Shown piece after piece: positions 32,554 through 46,909 of a stretch of 64,000 nt of DNA. Numbering within the stretch: the stretch's first letter is position 1; the number at the start of each line of letters is the position of its first letter. The stretch comes from Coniella vitis (Eukaryota > Ascomycota > Sordariomycetes > Diaporthales > Schizoparmaceae): positions 3,100,001 through 3,164,000 of the forward strand of contig WUJK01000005.1 in the NCBI GenBank assembly GCA_011317545.1, given 5' to 3'. The notes beneath the pieces are model-generated. The model was given only the letters and a program-made list of their open reading frames with translations. It made no database searches and was not told where the DNA came from. The position numbers and the translations under genes were made by a program.

Positions 32554-33009
32554 TATTATAACCTACGGTTATATAGGTTATAGGAATAGGCTAGCGTAAT
32601 TATATACTAGCAAATCGGAACCTTAACGGACCGATAGAGATCTCTTATATAAGGAATACGGACGATATAATCAGGGTTAGGGTAAAGCCTATAAGAGATT
32701 ATTATTACCTATCGGATAGTTAATAGGTAACTATAGGCATTAATAGGCTTAGATAGGCTATATATTAATAAATAGAATAACGGAAGGATATAAGGACGAT
32801 AGATTTCCTAGCTATTAGATAGTTTTCCTTATAATCTTTAGTTATAAATCTAAGTATTATTTTATATAATAGGGTAATCCCTCTTAATTACTTATAATAC
32901 TTAATATTGCTCGATAACGTACGAAGACTTAAAGGTAATACTTCCCCGCCTGCTAATATATAACTTATAGGTACTTCCAGAATCCGGGATTTAGGCAAGG
33001 ATTATTATA
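32554..33009 (+). mobile_element. 3' LTR of copy B (456-bp class)
   Basis: TATTATAACCTACGG to GGATTATTATA, same class as copy A. It abuts the 3' end of the minus-strand copy C, so B and C are tail to tail. Confidence 0.85.
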
Positions 33010-34376
33010 TATAGGTTATAATATTATCTCCCTTCTATCGGTCTTTATCCCTAAAGACCTATAGTATTTCTATAAATAATCCTGCTTAATATTCTTACTT
33101 CGGATTATACCTTCCTAATTCGTTATATCGTTAAGAATTAATAAAAATCGTTCTCGAAAGGTTTCTTTATCGGTTACTCCTAAAACCGTTAAGTATAACC
33201 TTCTTCTTTAATCTATTCTAGAGTATTATATAGAGATACCGACCTATTCTAATTATAAGGAATAGGGATTTTCTTCTTACTAGATTTCCGCGATATATTC
33301 CGATCGTTATACCGAGTATATTCGTTTAAATAAATCTCGCTATAATATACTAAGTCCTTCTCCGTTTAATATTTATATTATCTTTCGGTATTATTAGAAG
33401 ATTAAGGATAAGATAGAGGAACTAAACGAGGCTCGATATACTTTAAATATATATATAGATCGCCTTTATAAGTAGAAAAAGATATAAAGAGAGAAGATAA
33501 TATAGGTTATTCGCCGGGGCTTAGATTCTATAGAGGAGTTAGATTATATAAAGCGTAAGGAGGTAGAGAAGGAATATTTAGCTGCTAAAGCTAAATATCG
33601 TTTTATAAAGCCGGCTATTCCTAAAGGCCTATTACCTAAAGGTTTTATAATTATTATATTAAAGGATTTTAATTAATTTAGGATTTCTCCGTTATCTTTA
33701 TCTAATTTTCTTATTAATAATTTATAGGGTATTAGGGCTTTTAGTTTATAATTTTAATTTCTTTAGAATTATTATTAATAGTCCTTAATAAGGGGTTTAG
33801 TTATTCCTATAAATAGCTATTATAGTTAAAGATACGAATAATCTTATAGCTTAATAGTTAAAGCTCCTAGTTTCTTATTAGGAGGTCCGGGGTTCGATTC
33901 CTTATAATACCTTCTCTATTTAAGGTTATAATAGCTTTTTATTTTCGTATTCTTTAATAAGGTCTAGGTATATATTCTTTAGTAGTTCCTAAGTATTTTC
34001 CGAATTATCGTAATTTTTCTATTTAATAAGGTATTATTTTCCGCGTCCGCGTTTATATAAGTCGAGAATCTCTTTAACTTTATATTATACTTATTCTAGT
34101 TCGATAATATCTATATTATACGAGAGTTCTATATCTACTAATACTAGTTCTAGGAATAAAATATAGAAGATTAGGTATAAGCGTATATATAGGATTTCTA
34201 ATTTATAGTTAATTAGTAAAATCTATTATATAATTTTATAAGGTCCGAGTTTTTTATAGTTAAGTTTATCGCTAAATCTAATAGTTTTAATATTTTTATA
34301 GTTAAGGTAGACTTTATCTCCCTTTTATAAGATTAATCCCTTAATCCTTTTCTAATTAGTATATTTTATTATCTAT
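33010..34376 (-). mobile_element. Copy C: 3' part of a family 1 element
   Basis: It begins with only the last bases of a reverse LTR (GGTTATAATA, to 33023) and the purine-tract complement, then an antisense ORF on the plus strand (about 33390-33670: YYQKIKDKIEELNEARYTL with RIP stops, IRRGLDSIEELDYI, then GLLPKGFITII), the tRNA-like sequence (33838-33910) and the chromodomain/integrase C-terminus up to 34376, where the next LTR cuts it. Confidence 0.75.
33838..33910 (+). ncRNA. tRNA-like sequence in copy C
   Basis: TAGCTTAATAGTTAAAG and an intact GGGGTTCGATTCC, with the CTCCTAG...TTAGGAG arm preserved between them. Confidence 0.45.
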
Positions 34377-36736
34377 TATAATAATCCTTACCTAAATCCC
34401 GGATTCTAGAAGTACCTATAAGTTATATATTAGCAGGTAGGGAAGTATTACCTTTAAGTCTTTATATATTATCGAGCAATATTAAGTATTATAAGTAATT
34501 ATAAGGGATTACCCTATTATATAAAATAATACTTAGATTTATAACTAAAGATTATAAGGAAAACTATCTAATAGCTAGGAAATCTATCGTCCTTATATCC
34601 TTCCGTTATTCTATTTATTAATATATAGCCTATCTAAGCCTATTAATACCTATAATTACCTATTAACTATCCGATAAATAATAATAATCTCTTATAAGCT
34701 CTACCCTAACCCTAATTATATTATCCGTATTCCTTATATAAGAGATCCCTATCGGTCCGTTAAGGTTCCGATTTACTAATATATAATTACGCTAGCCTAT
34801 TCCTATAACCTATATATTTATAGGTTATAATATTATCTCCTTTCTATAGATCTTTATCCCTAAAGATTATTCCTTATTCCTATAAGTAATCCTACCTAAT
34901 ATTCTTACTTCGGATTATATTTTCCTAATTCGTTATATTTTCTAGAATTATAAAATCGTATACTACGAATCCGTCCTTATCTTTATCTAAGAAGCGTATT
35001 ACTACTTTAAATCGTTTTATATATATCGAAACCTAAGGTTATAAAGTTATACCTTATTCGTTATACCTAAAGGAGGGGTTAATATATAAGATAATTAATA
35101 GTATAAATAGTTATACGTAATATACTAAACGAAATTATTCTTATAATACGTTATAAATACTAGTATCTTCGTATAAGTAGTTTTTCTTAATAATCCTTAC
35201 TATATTAGTATTTATTCTCTCCTTAGTATCTAAGATTAATAACGAGTTAATATACTTAGATAATTATAAATTAGAGGAAGAGGAGTATCTATTTAAGCGT
35301 TAAAGGGAACTTACCGATATATAAGCCTATCTAATAAAGACCTTAGCTAGATTATCTCGTTTAAAGAAATAACGATAATTTCTTTAGGAGAAGAGTATAA
35401 AGTTAGTAAACGCTAGTTTAGAAGAGGAGGAGCGTAAGCGAGTTATTAAGGCTATTTAAACTATTATTACTAAGGAGGCTATATTATCCGTATAAGATCC
35501 TTTATTTAAGGGTATAGATTAAAATATATTAATAGCGCTTAACGCTACGATTAATTAGTCCGGATTCGATTTAGGGAGTCCGAATATAGGTAATTCTTAA
35601 TAAGGGGTTTAGTTATTCCTATAGATAGTTATTATAATTAAAGATATAAATAGTTTTATAGCTTAGTAGTTAGAGTTCCTAATTTCTTATTAGGAGGTCC
35701 GGGGTTCGATTCCCTATAGCGCCTTCTCTATCTAAGGCTATAATAACTTTTGTTTTTTCGTATTCTTTAATAGGGTCTAGGTATATATTCTTTAATAGTT
35801 CTTAGGTATTCTCCGAATTATTATAATTTTTCTACTTAATAAGGTATTATTTTCCGTATCCGCGTTTAGATAAGTTAAGAATCTATTCGACTTCGTATTA
35901 TACTTATTCTAGTTTAATAATATTTATATTATACGAAAGTTCTATATCTACTAGTGCTAGTTTTAAAAGTAAAATATAGAAGATTAGGTATAAACGTATA
36001 TATAGGATTTCGAGTTTATAGTTAATTAGTAAAATCTATTATATAATTTTATAAGGTCCGAGTTTTTTATAATCGAGTTTATCGCTAGGTTTAGTAGTTT
36101 TAATATTTTTACGGTTAAGGTAGATTTTATCTCCCTTTTATAGGATTAATCCCTTAATCCTTTTCTAATTAATATATTTCGTTATCTATTCTTTAACGTC
36201 CTAAAGTATATATCGAGTATCTTCGTATAATTACTTAATTCTTCTAGCGTATTAATCTACTATTTCTACGTTTCTACCTAATAGTATTTCGTAGTATACT
36301 GTAGGGTTATATCCGTAGAGTAGGAAGAATAGTGATTTTCCTATACTCGTTATATCTATACGATTATAAGCGAACTATACGGTTAGTAAAAGTTCGACCT
36401 AATTATCTTATTCGTAGTTAATATAGTATTATAAATATTATTCTATAATCTAGTTAATATATTCTATTTATCCGTCTATCTAAGGATAAAATGCTATAGA
36501 TATACGTTATATTATTCCGAGGTATTTAGTAAGTAAGATCTAGAATTTTAATATAAATTTTCTATCTTTATTTAATATAATTTCCTAAGGTATTCCGTAG
36601 TTAGCGATAATAATACGGAGGAATATATATACGAGTTCTTCTATAATACTACTTTCTTTATATAATTGGAAGTATATATACTTACTTAGTCTATAAACTA
36701 CTACTAAGATACTATTATATTATACTTTAGTTAAGG
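34377..36736 (-). mobile_element. Copy D: family 1, 3' LTR plus 3' third
   Basis: 456-bp reverse LTR (34377-34832), then polypurine complement, type 1 antisense ORF on the plus strand (about 34960-35600), tRNA-like sequence (35651-35724), chromodomain (about 35750-35880) and integrase down to 36736, where copy E's LTR begins. Confidence 0.85.
35651..35724 (+). ncRNA. tRNA-like sequence in copy D
   Basis: TAGCTTAGTAGTTAGAG and GGGGTTCGATTCC are both intact; the 3' end reads TATAGCGCC, possibly the least altered acceptor end of the set. Confidence 0.5.
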
Positions 36737-37221
36737 TATAATAATCCTTACCTAAATCCCGGATTCTGGAAGTACCTATAAGTTATATATTAGCAGGTAG
36801 GGAAGTATTACCTTTAAGTCTTCGTATATTATCGAGCAATATTAAGTATTATAAGTAATTAAGAGGGATTACCCTATTATATAAAATAATACTTAGATTT
36901 ATAACTAAAGATTATAAGGAAAATTATCTAATAGCTAGGAAATCTATCGTCTTTATATCCTTTCGTTATTCTATATTAAATTCCTTATTTAACCTTAGAT
37001 TATTTAGATTATCTTATAATCCTAATAATCCGGCTCTATTAGATTATCTAATAATCTTAATAATCTATTCCTAATTAGTTCGTATAACCCTAACCCTAAC
37101 TATATTATCCTATATAACCTAGTTATATAAGAGATCCCTATCGGTCCGTTAAGGTTCCGATTTACTAATATATAGTTATACTAGCTTATTCTTATAACCT
37201 ATATAACCGTAGGTTATAATA
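36737..37221 (-). mobile_element. 3' LTR of copy E (485-bp class)
   Basis: From TATAATAATCC to GGTTATAATA. The central block around 36975-37085 has AGATTATTTAGATTATCTTAT and CCGGCTCTATTAGATTATC, absent from the 456-bp class. Confidence 0.85.
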
Positions 37222-37559
37222 TTATCTCCCTTCTATTAGTCTTTATCCCTAAAGACCTATAGTATTTCTATAAATAATCCTGCCTAATATTCTTATTTCG
37301 GATTATACCTTCTTAATTCGTTATATCGTCGAGAATTAATAAAAATCGTTCTCGAAAGGTTTCTTCGTCGGTTACTCCTAAAACCGTTAAGCGTAACCTT
37401 CTTCTTTAATCTATTCTAGAGTATTATATAGAGATACCGACCTATTCTAACTATAAGGAATAGGGGCTTTCTTCTTATTAGACTTCCGTAATATATTCCG
37501 ACCGTTATACCGAATATATTCGTTTAAATAAATCTCGCTATAATATATTAGGTCCCTCT

Positions 37560-37920
37560 CCGTCTAATATTCGTACTATCTCTCGGTATTATTAAAAGAT
37601 CGAGGATAAGATAGAGGAATTAGATAAGGCTCGTTATACTCTAAACGTATATATAGATCGCCTTTATAAGTAGAAAAAGATATAGAGAGAGAAGATAGTA
37701 CGGGCTATTCGCCGGGGTCTAGATTCTATAGAGGAGTTAGATTATATAGAGCGTAAGGAGGTAGAAAAGGAGGCGGCAGTTTTAGTACCGGCGGGTCTTT
37801 TACCTAAAGCGTTTCCTAATTCGCTAATATAGGAGTTTAATACCGTAGATTAATCTACTATAGATTTTAATAGGCCGTTAGATTTAGTTAGCGCTTCTAA
37901 TAGGGGGGGTTTATCTAATC
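37560..37920 (+). pseudogene. Antisense ORF, type 3, of copy E
   Basis: Plus-strand frame reading IEELDKARYTLNVYIDRLYK (coiled coil), KKIQREKIVRAIRRGLDSIEE, LDYIERKEVEKEA, then VLVPAGLLPKAFPNSL, EFNTVDQSTIDFNRPLDLVSASN. RIP stops fall at Gln codons. The coiled-coil part is like that of copy C but the C-terminal part differs. Copy H carries the same type. Confidence 0.6.
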
Positions 37921-40900
37921 GTTAATAAGTTTTCTAATTCTATCTATTATTAAGTTATTCGCTAATTTTCGTATTCTTTAATTAGATCTTTATAGATATT
38001 CTTTAGGGGTTCCTAAGTATTTTCTAAGTTATCGTATCCTTTCTATTTAATAAGGTATTATTTTCCGTATCTATATTTATATAAATTAAGGATTTATTTA
38101 ACTTCGTATTATACTTATTCTAGTTTAATAATATCTATATTATATAAGAGTTCTATATCTACTAATACTAGTTTTAGAAGTAAAATATAGAAGACTAAGT
38201 ATAAACGTATATATAGGATTTCGAGTTTATAGTTAATTAGGGAAATTTATTATACGATTTTATAGGGTCCGAGTTTTTTATAATCGAGTTTATCGCTAAA
38301 TCTAGTAGTTTTAATATTTTTACGCTTAAAGTAGACTTTATCTCCCTTTTATAGGATTAATCCCTTAATCCTTCTCTAATTAGCGTATTTCGTTATTCGT
38401 TTTTTAATATCCTAAAGTATATATTAAGTATCTTCGTATAATTACTTAATTCTTCTAATATATTAGTCTGCTATTTCTACGTTTCTACCTAATAGTATTT
38501 TATAGTATACCGTAGGGTTACGTCTATAGAGTAGGAAGAATAGTAATTTTCCTATACTTATCGTATCTACGCTATTATAAGCGAATTATACTATAGGTAA
38601 GAGTTCGACCTAATTATCTTATTCGTAATTAACGTAGTATTATAGATATTATTCTATAATCTAGTTAGTATATTCCGTTTATCTATCTATCTAAGGATAA
38701 AATACCGTAGATATACGTTATATCGTTCCGAGGTATTTAGTAAGTAAGATCTAGAATTTCGATACGAATTTTCTATCTTTATCTAATATAATTTCCTAAG
38801 GTATTCCGTAGTTAGCGATAATAATACGGAGGAATATATATACGAGTTCTTCTATAATACTACTTTCCTTATATAATAGGAAGTATATATACTTATTTAG
38901 TCTATAAACTACTACTAAGATATCCTAAGTTAAGGGTTCTCGTAAGAGGGGTAGTTTAATAATAAAGTCTAGACTAATAGAGGACTAGATAATTATAGGT
39001 ATTAGTAGAGGTTATAATAGTCCGTAAGGTTTATATTATTCTATCTTATTCCGTTTATATATATTATAGTTATTAACGATATCCGTAACTCGTTTCTTAA
39101 GGTTTAATAGGTTCTAATAGCGTTAGATCCTTTTATAGGTTACTCTAATTCCTTAGTATCTATATACTAATACGCTATAGATACTTCTAATATAATCGTT
39201 TTATTCTAATATTATTATACTATCGAGGTTAGGTATTTCTCCTTCGATATATAGTATTACGTTAAGTTCCTTAATAATAGATAATATAATAAGGTTACCT
39301 TCCGAATCTTCCTTAAAGATTACTATAATATCTTAGTCTTTATTATTACTATCCTTATAATCTAACCGTCTACTAAGAGCGTTTACTCGTTCGTTTTCCT
39401 TACCTTTATAGTAGATAATCTTAAAGTCGAATTTTAATAGAAATTCGTATTATCTAACTTATCGTTTATTAAGCTACTTTATCGAGGTAAATACCTAAAG
39501 ATTCTTATAATCCGTATATATAAGAATTTATTATTTTACGCCGATAAGGTAGTATTACTATTCCCTAAAGGCTCCTATTATTATTATAAGTTCCTAATCG
39601 GGCGTTCTATAGTTAAGTTTTAATCTATTTAACTTCTTACTAAAGTTACTAACTATCTATAATCGTCCTTTATTATCTCGTTATCCGAGTTATCTACCGA
39701 CTTTATAATCTAATATATTTATCTCGATCTCGAAAGCTTTATCTTAATCTACTTCGATTAGGATTAGTTCTAATATAATAGTATCCTTAATTATACTAAA
39801 GGCTTTCTATACTTATTCGTTCTAGTTAAAGGTAATATCCTTTTTCGTAAGTTCCGTAAGTAATATTATAATACTACTATAATTCTTAATAAATTATCGG
39901 TAGAAGTTAGTATAGCTTAAGAAGGCTCTAATATCTTTAACGTTCTAAGGTATAGGCTAATCCCTAACTACTTATACTTTATCTTTCTATATTCGTATAT
40001 ACCCTAGTATAATAGTATATCTAAGGTAGTTAACTTCTTAAATATTCTAGTTATATTTAATAAGTTCTACTAAAATCTTATTATCTTAGAGGATTTATAG
40101 GATTATCGTAATATATTTCTAATATTCCTCGAATATCTTTAAGTAAATAAGGATATCGTTTAGGTAAGCGATTATAAAATAATCGAGGTATTCGTATAAG
40201 ATAAAGTTTATTATTTCCTAGAATAATATAGGGGTATTAGTAAGTCCGAATAATATAATAAGATATTCGAAATATCCGTAATATATTCTAAACGCTATTC
40301 TCTATTCTTCTCCGGGTTTAATACGAATATATATATATCCTTCTTTAAGGTTAAGGGCTATAAACTATTAGGCTCCTCTAAATCTATCTCTAAGTTCTTT
40401 AAAGAGAGGTAAGGGGTACCGATTCTTAATTATAATATTATTAAGTTACCGATAGTTAACGTATAATCGTAGTTTGCCGTTTTTCTTTAGTATAAATAGG
40501 GTTAGGTATCCTACTAGTAAATAGGAGGGTTTAATATAGCCTTTCTTAAGATTTTCGTCGATATATTCTCTAAATACTTTAAGTTTATCCTTATCTAATC
40601 TATAGATAGGAAAGAACTTTAGTTATTCTCCTTCCTTAAGTAGGATTTTATAATTATATAAGCCGTACTCTAATAGGTTATTATCGAATTTTCCTTAAAA
40701 TAGTTTTATAAACTTCCGATACTCTTTTAGTATACCGGAGAGGTCTCTAAACGTATCTTCGTCTTATATAGTTACTATTATAAGGAGATATCGTTATATA
40801 TACTTAGTTCCTTCTTAAACTTACTACGATAATATATCCTATTATCTATAGAATCCTATTATATCGTATCCTAATCTATTATATCCCTTATTCTATTAGG

Positions 40901-43691
40901 TACTAATTATCGCTAGGTCCTTCTCTATAAGCTATCGAGGTTTATTATATCCTAGGGTAGTTATTACTTTAGCTTTTCTCGATTTAAAGGTATATATAAA
41001 TTCGTTTAAGCTCCTATTATCTAGGTATCGCTTAATAACTAAATCCGATCCTACGCCTTTAATTATAACCGCTTCTTAGGTATCCGCTTTATCCTATAAA
41101 ATATAGCTATTAGTCTAATCGATTCGCGGATTTTCCTTTCTTAACTATAATATACCTAAGATTAGCTTATATTATATAGTATCCGTAATATCGAAGTTTA
41201 TTAGTATTATACGTCTATAGATTATAACTAGTAATTAATTAGATTCTATATCGATAATACCTTAGCTATAAGCGATTTCTATACTTTCTATAATACTAAG
41301 TTTATAGGGTTTTATCTTCTTCTTCTAAGGTATCCGTTCTCTATTAATAACGCTTAGGGATATAAAGTTTCCTTATACTCTACTATCTAGGAGTATTATA
41401 TAATATTTATCGTTAATTCGTACTACGATTTTCAAATATTCGTATATCGAGCTATCTATTATATAGAGGGACTTTGCTATAAGTCCTAATCGCTTATTAT
41501 CCCTTATAAGCGATCCTTGCCTTTTAGGTTCTACTATTCTTATTATATACTAAAAGCTACTATTTATACTAGGTTCTTAGCTTATTATATTCCGTATCGT
41601 ATATATACTATAGCCTATCGCTATAAGCGCGCTTAATTTTCTTCTTCGGTATATAGAGTCTATACTCCGGGCTAACTATCCTTAAGGTTATAATAGGTAT
41701 ACGCTTTATCCGCTAGGTATTCTATATAATCGGCGCGCTTATAGAAGCTATAATATATAGGTTCTATATATATAGGCTTTACGAGCTTTTCCCTTTATTT
41801 CTATTCGCATATTCTATACTAATCGAGCGCTTTTTCTTATACGTAAGGTATATACTAGGGTATCGTATATTAATACTATTTTACTTATTACGTAGTATAT
41901 TTATAGAGGGTATTATATATAAGGCTAATCCTAGCGTAGTTTCCCCTTATTCTAAATACTTTATAATAATCGCTATTATCGTTATCGTAGGCGATAATAC
42001 TATACCCTATCTTATATATAGGAAACTATTCGTTAGTTACCTTATATTTAAAGTATTATCTATAATTAAATATAATATAGGCAAATTATATAATCTAGTA
42101 GTATTTTTCGTAAAGGTAATTAATTCGTATATCTTCCTATATAAGGGGGGTTTTATCTTAATAGGTTATTATCCTAAATAATTCTCTAAGTATAATACTA
42201 TAGATAAGGTAGTATATATCTCCTTTATCGGTATCTTCGTTTATAGAACTTTTTAGTTCTAAGCTTATTTCTTTATTAATAGTTTAGGTATTAATATTCT
42301 AACCGATATTAAGTATTTCCTATTATTCCGTAATTTCCGTAATATTACTCTATAAAATATCCGTTAGGAGGGGTATCTTCTAAGTAATTATAATTTATCG
42401 TTCCTTATAAGGTTTTTAAGGGAATTATCCTAAGCCTTACTTTACCGAGAGGTATATTATATAATTATCCTTATAATAGAAGGTCTAGTTAAGGAGTTTA
42501 TAATCGGAGTCGTTTAACGCTTACTCTAGAAGCTAGTTCTAGCTAGAAGGGGAGTCTATAATCTTATATATTATAATATTAGCTTATCGTCCTTCGGGGA
42601 CTTTCTTAAATTCTCTAGGTTTCTTAGGTTATCGGTATTCTTATATAAAGTAGCCTATCTTACTATAATTAAAGTATTCCTTATTTATAGGTTTACGCTA
42701 AGTTATATCGAGCTCTATAGGTTCTATATATATAATACTGCTAATTACCGTACTTTATTACTAGAAGCTGCGGTTAGTTATCTATTAAATCCGTCGTCCT
42801 ATATTAGTATAATTCCTCTATATAGTATAGCTTCCTCCTTTCTTACTTTTCTCTATATATCTTTTATAGAGATAGTTATCGATACGGATAGCGTTATTAC
42901 TAAATATTATAAAGTCTTTAGGTTAATCCTACTTAGAGATTTCGTCCTTAACCTTATCCTTAAATCCTTTATAATAATATTCTATAAGGTTCTTATCTTC
43001 CTAAGGGAGGCGTATTAAGAGTTACTTAAAGCGGACCGTATAGGTTAAAGCAGACTTATTCTACTTAAGTTCTATAAATTATTATACTATAATCCGTTCT
43101 TCGTTAGGATTACTAAATATTTCCTTAAGGATATATTTAAACCCTACGAACGAATCGAATATATTCTTAGTAATCGTCTTATATTAATCGAGGTTGCCTA
43201 GGTATTTAATATAGTTATAAAGTAAGGGTTCGTACTAAATAAGTATATCCTTTTCGAATCGTATACCGGCTAGGATAACTTTATCGGGTTTAGTAATAAT
43301 TTACGCTACGTTATATAGGAAATATACCTTATAGTAGGTAAAGAACCCTTAAAGCGTCTTTTAGTTACCGTTATATATAATAGGTTTATCTATCTTATAG
43401 CTATTACCGGTATTTCGAATAATAAGCGCTAGGGGCGTAATAGCTATAGCCTAATATTATTCGAGCTATTAGGCCTACCTATAGATAATACGATTCTACT
43501 ACTCCTAATTCTACTAGAGTATAATAAGTTATTAGGTAAATTCGATTAATTAATATATTATATCTTCCTAAGTTATAACCTAATAACGTCCTTCGCCTAA
43601 GGTAGATAAGGTAGGAGTTTAAGGAGCTATTATTATACTTAATATTACCTAAGAGGTATATATAGATTATCCTAAATAAGAGTTATAAAAA

Positions 43692-44171
43692 TATAATAAT
43701 CCTTACCTAAATCCCGGATTCTAGAAATACCTATAAGTTATATATTAGTAGGTAGGGAAGTATTACCTTTAAGTCTTCGTATATTATCGAGTAATATTAA
43801 GTATTATAAGTAATTAAAAGGGATTACCCTATTATATAAAATAATACTTAGATTTATAACTAAAGATTATAAGGAAAACTATCTAATAGCTAGGAAATCT
43901 ATCGTCCTTATATCCTTCCGTTATTTTATATTAAATTCCCTATTTAACCCTAGATTATCTAGATTATCTCGTAATCCTAATAATCCGGCTCTATTAGATT
44001 ATCTAATAATCTTAATAATCTATTCCTAATTAGTTCGTATAATCTTAACCCTAATTATATTATCCGTATTCCTTATATAAGAGATCCCTATCGGTCCGTT
44101 AAGGTTCCGATTTGCTGGTATATAGTTGCGCTAGCCTATTCCTATAACCTGCATATTTATAGGTTATAATA
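43692..44171 (-). mobile_element. 5' LTR of copy E
   Basis: 480 bp, same class as the 3' LTR. It keeps a few unmutated bases at its end (TTTGCTGGTATATAGTTGCGCTAGCC). Confidence 0.85.
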
Positions 44172-46341
44172 CTTTCTATACCTATTCGTTCTAGTTAAAG
44201 GTAGTATCCTTTTTCGTAAGTTCTATAAGTAGTATTATAATACTATTATAGTTCTTAATAAATTATCGGTAGAAGTTAATATAGCCTAAGAAGGCTCTAA
44301 TATCCTTAATATTCTAAAGTATAGGCTAGTCCCTAACTACCTATACTTTATCCTTTTATATTTATATATATTTTAGTATAATAGTATATCTAAGGTAGTT
44401 AACTTCTTAAGTATTCTAGTTATATTTAGTAGGCTTTATTAAAATCTTATTATCTTAGAGGATTTATAGGATTATTATAATATACTTCTAATATTCTTCG
44501 AATATCCTTAAGTAAATAAGGATATTATCTAAATAAGCGATTATAAAATAGTTAAGGTATTTATATAAGATAAAGTTTATTATTTCCTAGAATAATATAA
44601 GGGCGTTAGTAAGTCCGAATAGTATAATAAGATATTCGAAATATCTATAATATATTCTAAACGCTATTTTCTATTCTTCTCTAGGTTTAATACGAATATA
44701 TATATATCCTTCCTTAAGGTCGAGGGCTATAAATTATTAGGCTCCTTTAAGTCTATCTCTAAGTTCTTTAAAGAGAGGTAATATTTCCCGATTCTTAATT
44801 ATAATATCGTTAAATTATCGATAATTAATATATAATCGTAATTTACCGTTTTTCTTTAATATAAATAGGATTAGGTACCCTGCTAGTAAATATAAGGGTT
44901 TAATATAGCCTTTCTTAAGATTTTCGTCGATATATTCTCTAAATACTTTAAGTTTATCTTTATCTAATCCGTAGATAGGAAAGAACTTTAGTTATTCTCC
45001 TTCTTTAAGTAGGATTTTATAGTTATATAGGCTATACTCTAATAGGCTATTATCGAATTTTCTTTAAAATAGTTTTATAAACTTCCGATACTTTTCTAAT
45101 ATACCGGAGAGGTCTCTAAACGTATCTTCGTCTTATATAATTATTATTATAAGGAGATATTATTATATATATTTAATTCCTTCTTAAACTTATCGCGATA
45201 ATATATCCTATTATCTATAAAATCCTATTATATTATATCCTAATCTATTATATCCCTTCTTCTATTAGGTATTAACTATTACTAGATCCTTCTCTATAAG
45301 TTATCGAGGTTTATTATATCCTAGGATAGCTATTATCTTAGCTCTTCTCGATTTAAAGATATATATAAATTCGTTTAAACCCCTATTATCTAGGTATCGC
45401 TTAATAATTAAATCCGATCCTATACCTTTAATTATAACCGCTTTTTAGGTATCCGCTTTATCCTATAAAATATAGCTATTAGTCTAATCGATTCGAGGAT
45501 TTTCCTTTCTTAACTATAATATACCTAAAATTAGCTTATATTATATAATATCTATAATATCGAAGTTTATTAATATTATATATCCGTAGATTATAACTAA
45601 TAAGTAATTAGATTCTATATCGATAATACCTTAGCTATAAGCGACTTTTATACCTTTTATAATACTAAGTTTATAAGGTTCTATCTTTTTCTTTTAAGGT
45701 ATCCGTTTTCTATTAATAACGCTTAGGGATATAAAGTTTCCTTATACTCTACTATCTAGGAGTATTATATAATATTTATTATTAATTCGTATTACGATTT
45801 TTAAATATTTATATATCGAGCTATCTATTATATAGAGGGACTTTATTATAAGTCCTAATCGCTTATTATCCCTTATAAGCGATCCTTACCTTTTAGGTTC
45901 TACTATTCTTATTATATTCTAAGGGCTATTATTTATATTAGGATCTTAGCTTATTATATTCCGTATTATATATATACTATAGCTTATCGTTATAAGCGCG
46001 CTTAATTTTCTTCTTTCGTATAAGGAGTTTATACTCCGGGCTAATTATCCTTAAGGTTATAATAGGTATACGCTTTATCCGCTAGGTATTTTATATAATC
46101 GGCGCGCTTATAGAAGCTATAATATATAGGTTCTATATATACGGGCTTTATAAGCTTTTCCCTTTATTTTTATTCGTATATTCTATATTAATCGAGCGCT
46201 TCTTTTTACGTATAAGGTATATACTAGGGTATTATATATTAGTACTATTTTACTTATCCTATAATATATTCGTAGGGGCTATTATATATAAGGCTAATAT
46301 TAATATAATTTCCCCTTATTCTAAATACTTTATAATAATCG
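44172..46341 (-). mobile_element. Copy F: internal fragment (RNase H, RT, protease, gag start)
   Basis: No LTR of its own. It begins in the RNase H region (CTTTCTATACCTATTCGTT) and, read on the minus strand, covers RT (about 45000-44540), protease (about 45790-45520) and the 3' part of gag. It is cut on one side by copy E's 5' LTR and on the other by copy G's 3' LTR. Confidence 0.8.
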
Positions 46342-46797
46342 TTTAATAATCCTTGCCTGAATCCTGGATTCTGGAAGTACCTATAAGTTATATATTAGCA
46401 GGTGGGGAAGTATTACCTTTAAGTCTTCGTATATTATCGAGTAATATTAAGTATTATAAGTAATTAAGAGGGATTACCCTATTATATAAAATAATACTTA
46501 GATTTATAACTAAAGACTATAAGGAAAACTATCTAATAGCTAGGAAATCTATCGTCCTTATATCCTTCCGTTATTCTATTTATTAATATATAGCCTATCT
46601 AAGCCTATTAATACCTATAATTACCTATTAACTATCCGATAGGTAATAGTAATCTCTTATAGGCTTTACCCTAACCCTAATTATATTATCCGTAATCCTT
46701 ATATAAGAGATCCCTATCGGTCCGTTAAGGTTCCGATTTACTAGTATATAGTTATACTAGCTTATTCCTATAACCTATATAACCGTAGGTTATAATA
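46342..46797 (-). mobile_element. 3' LTR of copy G (456-bp class)
   Basis: Starts TTTAATAATCCTTGCCTGAATCC and ends GGTTATAATA, followed by the polypurine complement TTATCTCCCC. The first ten bases keep more TG than most. Confidence 0.85.
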
Positions 46798-46909
46798 TTA
46801 TCTCCCCTTTATCGGTCTTTATCCCTAAAGACCTATAGTATTTCCGTAAGTAATCCTACCTAATATTCTTACTTCGAATTATACCTTCTTAATTCGTTAT
46901 ATCTTCTAG

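Larger units (their letters stand above)
30101..33009 (+). mobile_element. Copy B: 5'-truncated family 1 element with 3' LTR
   Basis: It starts within RNase H (CTTAACAAAGTAGCTTAATAA, matching about 26698 of copy A) right after the mini-element, then integrase (about 30460-31360), chromodomain (about 31505-31640), antisense tRNA-like sequence (31662-31736), type 1 antisense ORF (about 31810-32480, minus strand), polypurine tract and 456-bp LTR (32554-33009). Very close to copy A in sequence. Confidence 0.85.
36737..44171 (-). mobile_element. Copy E: complete family 1 element, 485-bp LTR class
   Basis: Reverse LTRs at 36737-37221 (3') and 43692-44171 (5') bound a 7.4-kb element. Reading the minus strand from the right: gag (about 43650-41480), protease (about 41420-41160), RT (about 40640-40180), RNase H (about 39780-39380), integrase (about 39180-38130), chromodomain (about 38110-37975). 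A type 3 antisense ORF lies on the plus strand at about 37560-37920. Unlike A, B, D and G it has no tRNA-like sequence; the segment where it would be (about 37925-37970) is short and unrelated. All frames carry RIP stops. Confidence 0.85.
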
